From IMG/VR virus record IMGVR_UViG_3300007539_000002, positions 1-45,817 of that record: a stretch of DNA of 45,817 nt; one strand, 5' to 3'. The stretch's first letter is position 1. Each line of letters begins with the position of its first letter. The notes beneath the pieces are model-generated. The model worked only from the letters and a program-made list of their open reading frames with translations, searched no databases and was not told the DNA's origin. Of this stretch, positions 29,158 through 37,952 are shown in pieces. The DNA comes from a virus. Both the position numbers and the translations under genes were made by a program.

Positions 29158-32100
29158 TCCTCCCGTGTGTCCTGCACACGCGAAAGTGTGAGCCCGGCTT
29201 GTTGCGCAACCCCGGCAATGGCTTGATTCAATTCAACGATTGCTTGGTCTTTCTCTGTGGCGTCGAGTGACGGGTTGTCCCGAATCATCCGGCGCGCAGA
29301 TGTGAAAACGTCCAAGTAGTTTTTGTACGGGCGTAGCACCATGTAGGTCTGCACGCCTCGTTTGTACTCGTCCTCGCTCATGAGGTCCGCGACCTTCGCG
29401 GCGTCTCCCTGCTGTAAGAGCAGGTTGAACGTGTTCCAGTACTCTTCGGCTTCGTCGTACCGCTGGCGCAACAGGGTCTCACGTTGAGTCGTGGTCCCTT
29501 CGCGGGTGACGAAAGCTCTGCTAAAGATGCCACCCCTTTCTGGTGGCGGTGCTGATGTGTCGACGCCCGTGTACCGAGCGATGTCAGTGATGCCCTCCGA
29601 AACCTGCGTTGCTAGTGTGCCGCCGTACGCACGTATCGCGAAGTCGATCTTGGCTGGCGTGTCGAATCCTGCGCCTGCAAGAACCTTGCTCAACACTGGT
29701 GACTGCTGTGCCCATCTAGCCACTGAGCTGGTGTACGGACTCGCCTGCTGCTCCGGCGTCACGTTGCGATACGGATACGGGTTGATGGGCCTGCCGGTGA
29801 ACGCATCGTAGCCGTGCTCTCCGCCCAGCATGCCTGCTTGTACCATGGGCCCGGCAGGCATGGCACCGAACAGCATGGTCGGGCTGATCGTCGTGCTCAT
29901 CAGTCCACTGCCGATGCTGCGTGCTGTGCCGAGCAAACGCGCTGCCGTGTCGTCGTCGAGAGCGTTCGTGGCAGACAGTGCGGCTAGCGCAGGGTCCACA
30001 TCGTAAAGGGCGTCAAGCGTGCGCTCGAACGCAGAGGCACCCATGAACCCAAGCTCGAACGGCTTGGCCACACGGATGAATCCCTCGTTGCCCTCTACAA
30101 ACGGCAGGTACTTCTTCGGCACGAGCCAGTAGTTGTCCCGCTCCCACTGCTGGCGGTTCGTCCACTGCTCACGCAGGTCTTCGTCCATGTGGTTGAGCAT
30201 CCACAGGCCGATTGTCGGAGCAGCCATGGTCGCGGCGACGACCGGATATGTTTTCTTGTCTGCTGCCATGCGGACAAGTTTGTCCAGCCCGATCAGCGCA
30301 GGGTTCAAGAACGGCGTCATGTTGGTGAGGCCGCGCACGAACTGGTTGCCACCACCCGTGGCGAAGTCGAGGCCTTGATCACGCGCCGCAAAAATAGCTG
30401 CGCCGTAATCCAAGAACTCAGGGTCGACGCCTTGCTTGATCTGCTGGTTGAGTTCGTACTTGTACCTAGCTAGGCGGGGAGCCTGCTCGACGGCACCACC
30501 GATCTGGTTCGACGCCCGGACCAGCGTGCGCAACGGGTGAGTGATCATGTCGATCGCAGACGCTAGATCCTGCGGATGGAACACGTCCACCTCGCTGACG
30601 CCATGTGTCTTCAGGCGGTCAAGCATCTTGTCTGCGTCTTGCTGTACCTGAGAGAACAACCCCGACTGGCCGCCACCGTTGCTCAGGTATGACGTTAGTA
30701 GGTCGTTGTCTTTGCGCAGGGTGGAGGGCAGTCGGTCGCCAAGTACACGGCCTGCTATATTGCCGCTACCGTACCCAATCGCACTACCGGCTGCGGTACG
30801 CTTCATGCGCTCAATGAAGCCCGCCTCTTCGTCCGTGCCTGCGTAACCCATGAGGCCACCGAACAGCATGGCAGACGTGTCTGGTCCCAGTATCGAGGTC
30901 ATGGCGTCTGCCGTGCGGACTGCATGCTCAAGCATGTGAGCGCCGCCTACGACAGAAGCGCCAGCAGCGGCCCCCAGTAGCGCCCCTCTCGCCCTGTCCT
31001 CCTCGTCATAGGCAGCACCGGCCACGCCTCCGACTGCGGCCGACGTACCGAGTGCACGGCCCCCGCCTCGAAGCGGGTACTGCGCGGCAGACATGAAGAA
31101 GTCCCTGATGCCGTTACGCACTTGGAACACAGGGGAGATGGTCGTGCCGTACTGCATGCCCCGGCGCATCTTGGCGATAGTTTTGCCGAACGATGTCTGC
31201 TCCTGCCCGCCATCGTACGTGCGCCACGCTTTTGCGAGGAGCGGATCGTGGATCTGGTAGTACTCTAGCTTCTCGCCACGCAGCACAGGCATGATGCTGT
31301 CGCGCTCTTTGCCCCGCATGTCCGGCTCTTTGTCGAGCTTGGTCAACAGACCGCTCGTGCCGTCCGGGTCGTTCTCGACAGCAACAGCGACAGCCTGACC
31401 CGTCTTGTGTCGGGCAACCCGGCGGAATGTTTCGTACGTATCCCTGATCGCCTGCACGTACGGGTCGACAATCTCTTCTTGGTTGAGACGCTTCGACATC
31501 TGGCGTATGCCGGGGTTGTTGTTCGGCCTGTACACCGTACCTCCTCGCGATACGACATCGACGATGTCTTGCGGTAGGAACGGGATGTACTTGTCGCCCT
31601 TGGCCACGATGTCCTCGAAGGCACGTTGACTGATCACGCCTTCGTCGCGCTTCATCTCAAGCAGCTTGCGGTAGAACCCGAGCAATTGCCGGTGTCCTTC
31701 TGCTACCTCCGGGTCTTTCAGCAAGTGTGTACTGGTAGCCTTCCAGCTAGTGAGTTCGTCCGGGTCTGTATCTTTGCCCAGTCGGTACAGCTCCATGCCC
31801 CGCTCTGCTACACCGACCGCACGAATCGCGGTCATCTTGTCCTTGAAGCGCCGGAGCATGGGCACGAACTCTCGTTCCAGCATGACCTCTGCCGCCGACT
31901 GGTATCCCCTGCCCTGCGCAATCGTGTTGGCAACGTCCTCGGAGATGTCTTCGATTGGCGCGGTAGACCTAGTCACTGCCTGACGCATTGACCTCAGTCT
32001 GGCTTTCTGTTGGTCTACCAAGTCGCGGACGCCAGACGACTCTGGGTCAATGCCGGACTTGGGGAACGCGCCGCCCAAGCGAGTGATGCGAGAGAGCGTA

Positions 32101-35100
32101 CGCATAACTGCGTCAGCGTTGGCGTGGTTGGTCAGCAGCTCGATCTCTTCATCGCTGATACCACCGTCGATCTTACCGAACCTGTTGAGCACCCGACGCT
32201 GCAGCGCAGTAGCTGCGCCACCGCCAACGAGCGCACCACCGAGTATGAAAGAGCCTATTGCGTCCTCGTTGCCCGTCTCTAAGGCCAATGCGCCACCGCC
32301 GATACCGCCCAATGCCGCACCGCCGACTGCGCCATGAGAGAACAACTGGAAGTTGCGAGCACCCTCCCATGAGTCAGGCAGGGTCATCATTTGGTGCTCG
32401 AACGCTTCTAGGTCCTTGATCGTCGTGCCTGTGAACGAGTACCGGCCTTTCATTCCGGCCTCTTTGTCCATCACATTGCGGAAAGCGCGGGCCATGCCCT
32501 CGTTGTACTGACGTGCAAGGCCAGCAGAGGTCGACACCAGTGTGGGCTCATTGAACGTGTGCCACGCATAGTCCATTTCGAGCCCGCCTTCCGCCACCTC
32601 ACGGGCAAGCTCGTACATTTCCTCCATGCGTCGGCCGACGTAGTACTGCGCCTCCGAGTGGCCGATGTTGTCAGGCTCGTATAAGTCGCCGCTTTTGCTG
32701 ATCCTGCCTGCGGCGGCCTGCTCCAGATTGTCCAGATCTTCCACGCTCAGGTTGCCGCTGTCCATGGCGTCTGCAAGAGCCTGCAGCTCGCGCTGCAGGA
32801 TCGACTGGACATCCCCTTTGTTGCCCTGCCAGCCCATCTCTCTCGCTTCAACAGCGATGTCTCCGTCGAGGGTGCGGTTGAGGTTGCGCACGCGGTCGCC
32901 TGCCGCACTGGGTCCCTCGAAAGGCACGCGGCGTCCGGCGTCTGCACGAAGTTGTGCGGCTATGTCGGCACCCACCCAACTTTCAAGAGCCTCGTCCTTC
33001 ATGTTCCATTCCATCGTGCGCCCGCTGGGATGCTCTGCAATCAGGTTGCCGACTGGCCGCCACCGTTGCAGCACGCTGTGGTCGTCCATCCACTGATCGC
33101 GCATTTCGTAGCGCATCTTGGTCGTCAGGCCGCCCTTGTTGTTGCGCTGTAGCTGGAGGTCGCCGGGTGTCCACGAGATGTGCTTGATCCCACGACGGCG
33201 TGCCTCTGCGACGAGGTAGCGAGCAGCGAGTTCAGCGGTGCGGTTGTTGTGGGCAAAGTCTGGTGAGGTGGCGCTCAGGAGGTCGTCTTCATCCAAGCTC
33301 TGCACATTGAAGATCTGGGTGCCCTCATCTGTCAGATACGTCGGATACGGCTCTGGGCCGATGGTTGGACGGTCGGGCATACCGGCATCCCTGCGCATGC
33401 GGGCGAGGTTGCGGGGCAACTGCTCCATGTCCGACTGCCGCTCTTCGACGTACAGCACCCACTCGCCGTCCGCGTTCTGCCTCTCGGACAAGCGCATGAA
33501 CACGATTGGGTTTCGTGTGTCTCCGGTGTGCGACGGCGCAATGAACTGCGTGCCCGGCGCTCTCGCGTTTTCTGGCAGGCTGATGATCACTTCGCGGTGA
33601 TTGTAACCCGTCATTGCGCCGATCGGGTCGCCCGTCTGTGACCTCGTTGCCCAGCGGGCCTGATCTTGCGACACGCTTGGCCCACGGACCTCCGTAACCA
33701 CAGCCTCGTCGGCCCACACGGGCACGTTGCCGTACTCGTCGTTTACCTCCTCCCTGCCGACCGCCTCCCTTCCGCCCGTCCTGATGTCGATGGTTGTCTC
33801 GTCTGCAACGAGCGTGTGGACTTCGATGACCGGCTGATTGGCTTCGATGTGAGCCAGCACCTGTTCTTTGCTGATCTTCTGCCCAGCCCTAGACTGAAAG
33901 AACTCGCGCATGCCGTAGTGGTCGTCTTCGATCTGGCGAAACCCTTTCGGCTTGCCGTTCTCGTCGAAGAACTGACGCTCCCAGTTTTCGGCAGGCATCG
34001 TATTGCCGCCTTTCATCTCCTTGACGAGTCGAGATACCTTGGGCTCCATCGTCAGTGTGCCTGCCTGTACCTCCCCACGGGGCATGTTCTCGGCAAGCAG
34101 GTTGACTAGATGGCCGCTTCTGCCACCGGCCCAACGGTCTAGGGCTCGCAGGAGCGCGGGACCTGTGGTGAGCGCAGCCGCTCCGATGATGGCATTACGT
34201 GCACGTTCTTCTGTGGACGTTTCTTCAGTGCCAATCAAGCCGCCGCCCAGACCGACCGCAGCCCTGCTGCTCGGGCTTCTCAGGTCTAGCTGAGGGGCGA
34301 TGATTGCGCCAGCATCTTGAACCATGCGGCTGTCGATACCGTGCGCTTCAAGCCTCTCTGCAAATAGGCGCGGGTCCTGCCCGTCAGCTATCTGCCTGCG
34401 GGTGGACAGCAAGCGCTCCTTGGCGAGCCCGTCGTCTAGCTCGGCAGCACGCGCATCTATGCTGGCGAGCAGGTCATCGCGGGCCGCTTGTTTGGCCTCT
34501 TCGTCCCTGACTTGCGCTGGCGAAGCAACGTCTTCCTGCAGTATCTCGTCGATCTCGCCCTGTTCTTCCATCAGACGAGCGGCGGCGTACGCCTCCTCTT
34601 CGTCGACTAGCTCGTTGTGTTCACGGATGACATCGTTGATGGCATCATCAACCTCTGGCGGATTGCCGGAAGTACCGTCTTCCAGTTTTGCAGGCTGGAT
34701 GTCCTCGGCCGTCAGTCTGGGCGGGATGCGTTCTTCCAGTGTTTCACGTAAAACGTCGAGCGGGTCTTCGCTTAGCTGCAGATCTGCAGCACGCAGGTTG
34801 CTTTCTCGCTCTGCTGTGAGCTGAGCAAGCTCCAGCTTGTCCTGCTCCGTAAGCTGTGTCGGCACGTCTTCCAGTACACGCGCCGCTTTTTCTTCTTCGA
34901 TCCTGCCCTGAATGCCCTCGGTCGTGCGCCGCGCTCCGCGTGCACCGGCACCAAGAGCACGCACACCTACATCGGCTACGGTGCCAAGGCCGGATTCGAT
35001 TGCTCCGCGAGCCAAGACACCAGATACACCTTCGGCTTCGCTGGCGCTACGCATCACATCGAGCACTCGACCCGGCAGGCCGTCGACCTCTGCGCCGGTT

Positions 35101-35822
35101 GCGTCCACCATCGACGTGATCGCTCCAGCGGTCGATGTGGCCGGATCGATAGACGCAGCTATGTCGAGCGGCGCAACGGCTGCAGCGTCTTTTAAGGCCT
35201 CGACTGTCTGACCCCTCAGTCCACCCCCACCCCTCCTGCCTAGGGCCTGCAGAGCGCGTGCAAACGGCCCGCGTGCGCCTGCGGCTACTGCACCTGCGCC
35301 CGACCTGACAAGGCCGCCGCCGTACACGTACGACAGGCCTTCGGAAGCCATCGTGCCTGCGATGTTCCCGCCCATGAACGGCAAGCCCGGACCTTCCCTT
35401 AGTGTTTGCCCCGAGCCCGGTACGACCTGAGTGGCAGCTTGTTCTGCAAAAAACTCCTGCGTAGCATCACGACCAGACCTGAGAGCATCACCGACGCCAA
35501 GCTCTTGTAGCGGGCTGCCCGGCGCTGGAATGACGAAGTCAGCAAGAGGGACCAAGCGTGCGCCGATGTCGAGGGCGTTCGACACGACCCCGCCTGACAG
35601 TCCCAGCAATGCGTCCAGCCCGCCCTCAACGGCGCGTGCAAACGGCCGCGTGCCCTGCGGATTCAGGTAGTCAGTAGCTGGCGGGGAGGTTGTTGGCTGA
35701 GCAGGAGTGCCCCGTTGTGCGCCACCCGAAGATTGGGCAGCGCGAGATTGGGCATCGCGAATACGGGCTCGCACTTGCGCCTCCCGTATGCGGGCACGGA
35801 TGTCCTGCTCGTTCATTGCCAT
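29154..35822 (-). CDS. 2222-residue polyvalent internal virion protein
   Basis: Coupled to the upstream gene (TAATG). The N-terminal half has charged coiled coils. A large-polyvalent-protein (LPD) type domain lies at about 690-930, shown by VEERQSDMEQLPRNL and IKHISWTPGD, like the E.QSDWH / I.W..G pattern. Near 1560, PVFQVRNGIRDFF resembles LPD38. Four Gly-rich hydrophobic hairpins with an acidic turn lie near 515-560, 1155-1205, 1590-1630 and 1645-1695. Together with the neighbouring internal proteins it should be packed in the head and injected ahead of DNA, as T7 gp16 is. LPD proteins are thought to protect DNA or act on the host early. No lytic transglycosylase motif is seen. Confidence 0.82.
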   Translation of the reverse strand: MAMNEQDIRARIREAQVRARIRDAQSRAAQSSGGAQRGTPAQPTTSPPATDYLNPQGTRPFARAVEGGLDALLGLSGGVVSNALDIGARLVPLADFVIPAPGSPLQELGVGDALRSGRDATQEFFAEQAATQVVPGSGQTLREGPGLPFMGGNIAGTMASEGLSYVYGGGLVRSGAGAVAAGARGPFARALQALGRRGGGGLRGQTVEALKDAAAVAPLDIAASIDPATSTAGAITSMVDATGAEVDGLPGRVLDVMRSASEAEGVSGVLARGAIESGLGTVADVGVRALGAGARGARRTTEGIQGRIEEEKAARVLEDVPTQLTEQDKLELAQLTAERESNLRAADLQLSEDPLDVLRETLEERIPPRLTAEDIQPAKLEDGTSGNPPEVDDAINDVIREHNELVDEEEAYAAARLMEEQGEIDEILQEDVASPAQVRDEEAKQAARDDLLASIDARAAELDDGLAKERLLSTRRQIADGQDPRLFAERLEAHGIDSRMVQDAGAIIAPQLDLRSPSSRAAVGLGGGLIGTEETSTEERARNAIIGAAALTTGPALLRALDRWAGGRSGHLVNLLAENMPRGEVQAGTLTMEPKVSRLVKEMKGGNTMPAENWERQFFDENGKPKGFRQIEDDHYGMREFFQSRAGQKISKEQVLAHIEANQPVIEVHTLVADETTIDIRTGGREAVGREEVNDEYGNVPVWADEAVVTEVRGPSVSQDQARWATRSQTGDPIGAMTGYNHREVIISLPENARAPGTQFIAPSHTGDTRNPIVFMRLSERQNADGEWVLYVEERQSDMEQLPRNLARMRRDAGMPDRPTIGPEPYPTYLTDEGTQIFNVQSLDEDDLLSATSPDFAHNNRTAELAARYLVAEARRRGIKHISWTPGDLQLQRNNKGGLTTKMRYEMRDQWMDDHSVLQRWRPVGNLIAEHPSGRTMEWNMKDEALESWVGADIAAQLRADAGRRVPFEGPSAAGDRVRNLNRTLDGDIAVEAREMGWQGNKGDVQSILQRELQALADAMDSGNLSVEDLDNLEQAAAGRISKSGDLYEPDNIGHSEAQYYVGRRMEEMYELAREVAEGGLEMDYAWHTFNEPTLVSTSAGLARQYNEGMARAFRNVMDKEAGMKGRYSFTGTTIKDLEAFEHQMMTLPDSWEGARNFQLFSHGAVGGAALGGIGGGALALETGNEDAIGSFILGGALVGGGAATALQRRVLNRFGKIDGGISDEEIELLTNHANADAVMRTLSRITRLGGAFPKSGIDPESSGVRDLVDQQKARLRSMRQAVTRSTAPIEDISEDVANTIAQGRGYQSAAEVMLEREFVPMLRRFKDKMTAIRAVGVAERGMELYRLGKDTDPDELTSWKATSTHLLKDPEVAEGHRQLLGFYRKLLEMKRDEGVISQRAFEDIVAKGDKYIPFLPQDIVDVVSRGGTVYRPNNNPGIRQMSKRLNQEEIVDPYVQAIRDTYETFRRVARHKTGQAVAVAVENDPDGTSGLLTKLDKEPDMRGKERDSIMPVLRGEKLEYYQIHDPLLAKAWRTYDGGQEQTSFGKTIAKMRRGMQYGTTISPVFQVRNGIRDFFMSAAQYPLRGGGRALGTSAAVGGVAGAAYDEEDRARGALLGAAAGASVVGGAHMLEHAVRTADAMTSILGPDTSAMLFGGLMGYAGTDEEAGFIERMKRTAAGSAIGYGSGNIAGRVLGDRLPSTLRKDNDLLTSYLSNGGGQSGLFSQVQQDADKMLDRLKTHGVSEVDVFHPQDLASAIDMITHPLRTLVRASNQIGGAVEQAPRLARYKYELNQQIKQGVDPEFLDYGAAIFAARDQGLDFATGGGNQFVRGLTNMTPFLNPALIGLDKLVRMAADKKTYPVVAATMAAPTIGLWMLNHMDEDLREQWTNRQQWERDNYWLVPKKYLPFVEGNEGFIRVAKPFELGFMGASAFERTLDALYDVDPALAALSATNALDDDTAARLLGTARSIGSGLMSTTISPTMLFGAMPAGPMVQAGMLGGEHGYDAFTGRPINPYPYRNVTPEQQASPYTSSVARWAQQSPVLSKVLAGAGFDTPAKIDFAIRAYGGTLATQVSEGITDIARYTGVDTSAPPPERGGIFSRAFVTREGTTTQRETLLRQRYDEAEEYWNTFNLLLQQGDAAKVADLMSEDEYKRGVQTYMVLRPYKNYLDVFTSARRMIRDNPSLDATEKDQAIVELNQAIAGVAQQAGLTLSRVQDTRED

Positions 35823-36661
35823 TAATTGCCCAGACCCCTTTTGCTCAGTTCAGCCATGACTTCGTTCGGGTCGGTGATGCCTTGAGCCACCAACTCATCA
35901 ATGGCTGCCTGAACTTCGGGTGGTAGATTTCCCGAGAGAGTAACGTCTCCGCCGACTTGCCCGCCGCTGAGCGTTGATGGTTGCGGGTCATACTGCAGCA
36001 ACTGATTAAACGACATGTCCGGCAATATGCCCTCCATCATCCTATCTACTGGGTCCATCGTCATGCGGCCGAGCAGGTACTCTCCCGTCACAGCGTTCAG
36101 GGCATTTAGTACTGCTGCCGGGTCCATCCCCCCCGCCTCTGCAAGCTCCCTCGCCCTTTGCTCCATGGCGGGGTAGTCCAAGCGATCCCGGCTTTGCTGT
36201 CCGAACTGGAATAGAACTTGTTGGGCAAGGCCTTTCTCCCTGTCGCCGAATTGAGGAGCAGCCGCTGCCGACGCTTGCCTCTGGTGGATCAGCGCCCGAT
36301 CGGTTAGAGGCAACTCGTTATAAGACAAGGGGTTACCACTTGGGTCAAACCCGTACCTTGCAAAAGCAAGCTCGTTTTCGAGCTTCTGCTGGGCCTTGCC
36401 GTCTCTTGCTTCCATTCGGCTCCGCAGCGACTCCCGTCGATCCATTGCGCGCTGATGCTGGAACTCTTCCTCAGCCAACTGCACCTGCTGCTGCTGGATG
36501 CCGCGCATGAGAGAGCGGTCTACGGCCGCAGCCTCCATCTCCGCTTCTTGCATCCGCAGATTGTCGCGTTCGAGCTGTTGCTCGCGTTGCGCACGCATGC
36601 CAGCGGCGAAGCCACTAGCTCCGCCCCCGGCGACCTCGAACAAATCGCCGAAAAAGGTCAT
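35822..36661 (-). CDS. Internal virion protein, helical
   Basis: 279 residues, GAGGTAAG before ATG 36661. The Gly-rich N-terminus (DLFEVAGGGASGFAAGM) is followed by a long Glu/Gln/Arg coiled coil (to about 120) and a Gly/Gln-rich C-terminal part ending in a helix (AAIDELVAQGITDPNEVMA). It lies next to the giant protein and is probably an ejection protein. Confidence 0.7.
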   Translation of the reverse strand: MTFFGDLFEVAGGGASGFAAGMRAQREQQLERDNLRMQEAEMEAAAVDRSLMRGIQQQQVQLAEEEFQHQRAMDRRESLRSRMEARDGKAQQKLENELAFARYGFDPSGNPLSYNELPLTDRALIHQRQASAAAAPQFGDREKGLAQQVLFQFGQQSRDRLDYPAMEQRARELAEAGGMDPAAVLNALNAVTGEYLLGRMTMDPVDRMMEGILPDMSFNQLLQYDPQPSTLSGGQVGGDVTLSGNLPPEVQAAIDELVAQGITDPNEVMAELSKRGLGN

Positions 36662-36663
36662 TC

Positions 36664-37071
36664 TTACCTCATGCCGTATGGGGACATGGATCGGTTGGTG
36701 GCCATCGGGCTAGCCTGCGCCTGACCGGGAAGCGGGTTGCCGACTACGCCCATGCCACGGCGACGGAACGCATCATCCTCGTTGAACTGTCTGCGCTCTT
36801 CATTCAGCATGTCCCGCTGCAGCTTGCGCTCCTGTATGCCACTAAATGCCTGACCCGCACCGGAAAGAATTTGAGCGACCAGCTCTGGGTTGTTCTGCAG
36901 CCACCCCAGCATCCCGCCCATGCCACCCATCTTCTGCCCGTCGTGGGAGGCGTAACCAGACATCATCTGGTTCGGCATACCACCCATACCGGGCATGCCA
37001 CCCATGCCGCCCATCATGTTCGGGTTGCGCATGCCGCCCATCAAACCCTGAATTGCTGAACCGAAACTCAT
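36664..37071 (-). CDS. Met/Gly-rich internal protein
   Basis: 135 residues. The start at 37071 has GGAGGA and an ATGA overlap; a longer frame starts at 37098. About 40 residues near the N-terminus are almost only Met, Gly and Pro (GGMGGMPGMGG). Then comes a helix (NNPELVAQILSGAGQAFSGI) and a charged end. Unusual composition; perhaps membrane-active or a flexible plug in the ejection set. Confidence 0.7.
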   Translation of the reverse strand: MSFGSAIQGLMGGMRNPNMMGGMGGMPGMGGMPNQMMSGYASHDGQKMGGMGGMLGWLQNNPELVAQILSGAGQAFSGIQERKLQRDMLNEERRQFNEDDAFRRRGMGVVGNPLPGQAQASPMATNRSMSPYGMR

Positions 37072-37952
37072 GATCCTCCTCCCATATTGTACCACCAAGG
37101 TTGTTGTGTCTGATTTTTCATGGCGAAGCCGAAGCCTCGTGACAAGGCGCTACGCCTCGCCTCCTCCATGTCCTTGAGCAACGGGTCATAGCTGTACCCG
37201 TCGCCGCTGAAATCGCTCTGCGCAGCGTATGCGTCCGTTGTGGCCATGTAGGGAGTCGGTGCCCCACCCTGTGCGGGGTTGGTCACCGTCAGCCCCTTCA
37301 TCGTGTTCTGGATCTGCGCTAGCGCCTGCGGATTCATGTAGGCGAGATCTTCGGCGGTCATGTTGGCGAACGCCTCTTGCACGGTGGCAAGGTCATAATC
37401 GCCCACGTCCGCATTCCTGTACTGGTTCGCGATGAACGCACCCGCACGCGGGTCGAGCTGGCCCCTGCCAAAGCCACGGTTGCGGAACTCGTCTTTCCAG
37501 TCGCGCCTGTCGAACATGCGCATCGCCCTTGCTCTGCGCAGGGATTCGTACGCAGCTACCGGATCGTACGCGATGGCCTCGTACGGAGGCGGCAGGTCCG
37601 GGTCGTCGTCGGTGGCAGGGTTTTCGGGGTCAGGGATCTCGTCCGCGAGCGGGTCTTCGATGTCCGTGCCAGACGTAGGCGTGCCGCCACCGCCTCCCGT
37701 GGACTCGTTGTCTCCGGTTGTAGGGAGGTCGTCGCCGGGCAACGTTTCGGTGTCGTCGCTGGTGGTTGGGTCAAACACTTCATCGAACCCGCCATCGACA
37801 GTGCCCGACGACGAACCACCGCCACCCGTGCCCGTTGCCGTCGATGTGTCCGGCACGAGTGGGTCCCGGTCTAGTGGCTTGACCTCTTCGTCTTCCTCGT
37901 CCATGCCAATGAACGGGTCTAGCAGGCCGAGCAGACCAAACTCATCCATCAT
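37068..37952 (-). CDS. Acidic, Gly/Pro-rich internal protein
   Basis: 294 residues; GGAGG before a double ATG. Residues 15-135 are acidic and disordered (Asp, Glu, Thr, Gly, Pro). The C-terminal half is helical with Tyr and Asn. It lies between the coiled-coil and Met-rich proteins. An ejection or head-internal role is inferred from position. Confidence 0.65.
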   Translation of the reverse strand: MMDEFGLLGLLDPFIGMDEEDEEVKPLDRDPLVPDTSTATGTGGGGSSSGTVDGGFDEVFDPTTSDDTETLPGDDLPTTGDNESTGGGGGTPTSGTDIEDPLADEIPDPENPATDDDPDLPPPYEAIAYDPVAAYESLRRARAMRMFDRRDWKDEFRNRGFGRGQLDPRAGAFIANQYRNADVGDYDLATVQEAFANMTAEDLAYMNPQALAQIQNTMKGLTVTNPAQGGAPTPYMATTDAYAAQSDFSGDGYSYDPLLKDMEEARRSALSRGFGFAMKNQTQQPWWYNMGGGS

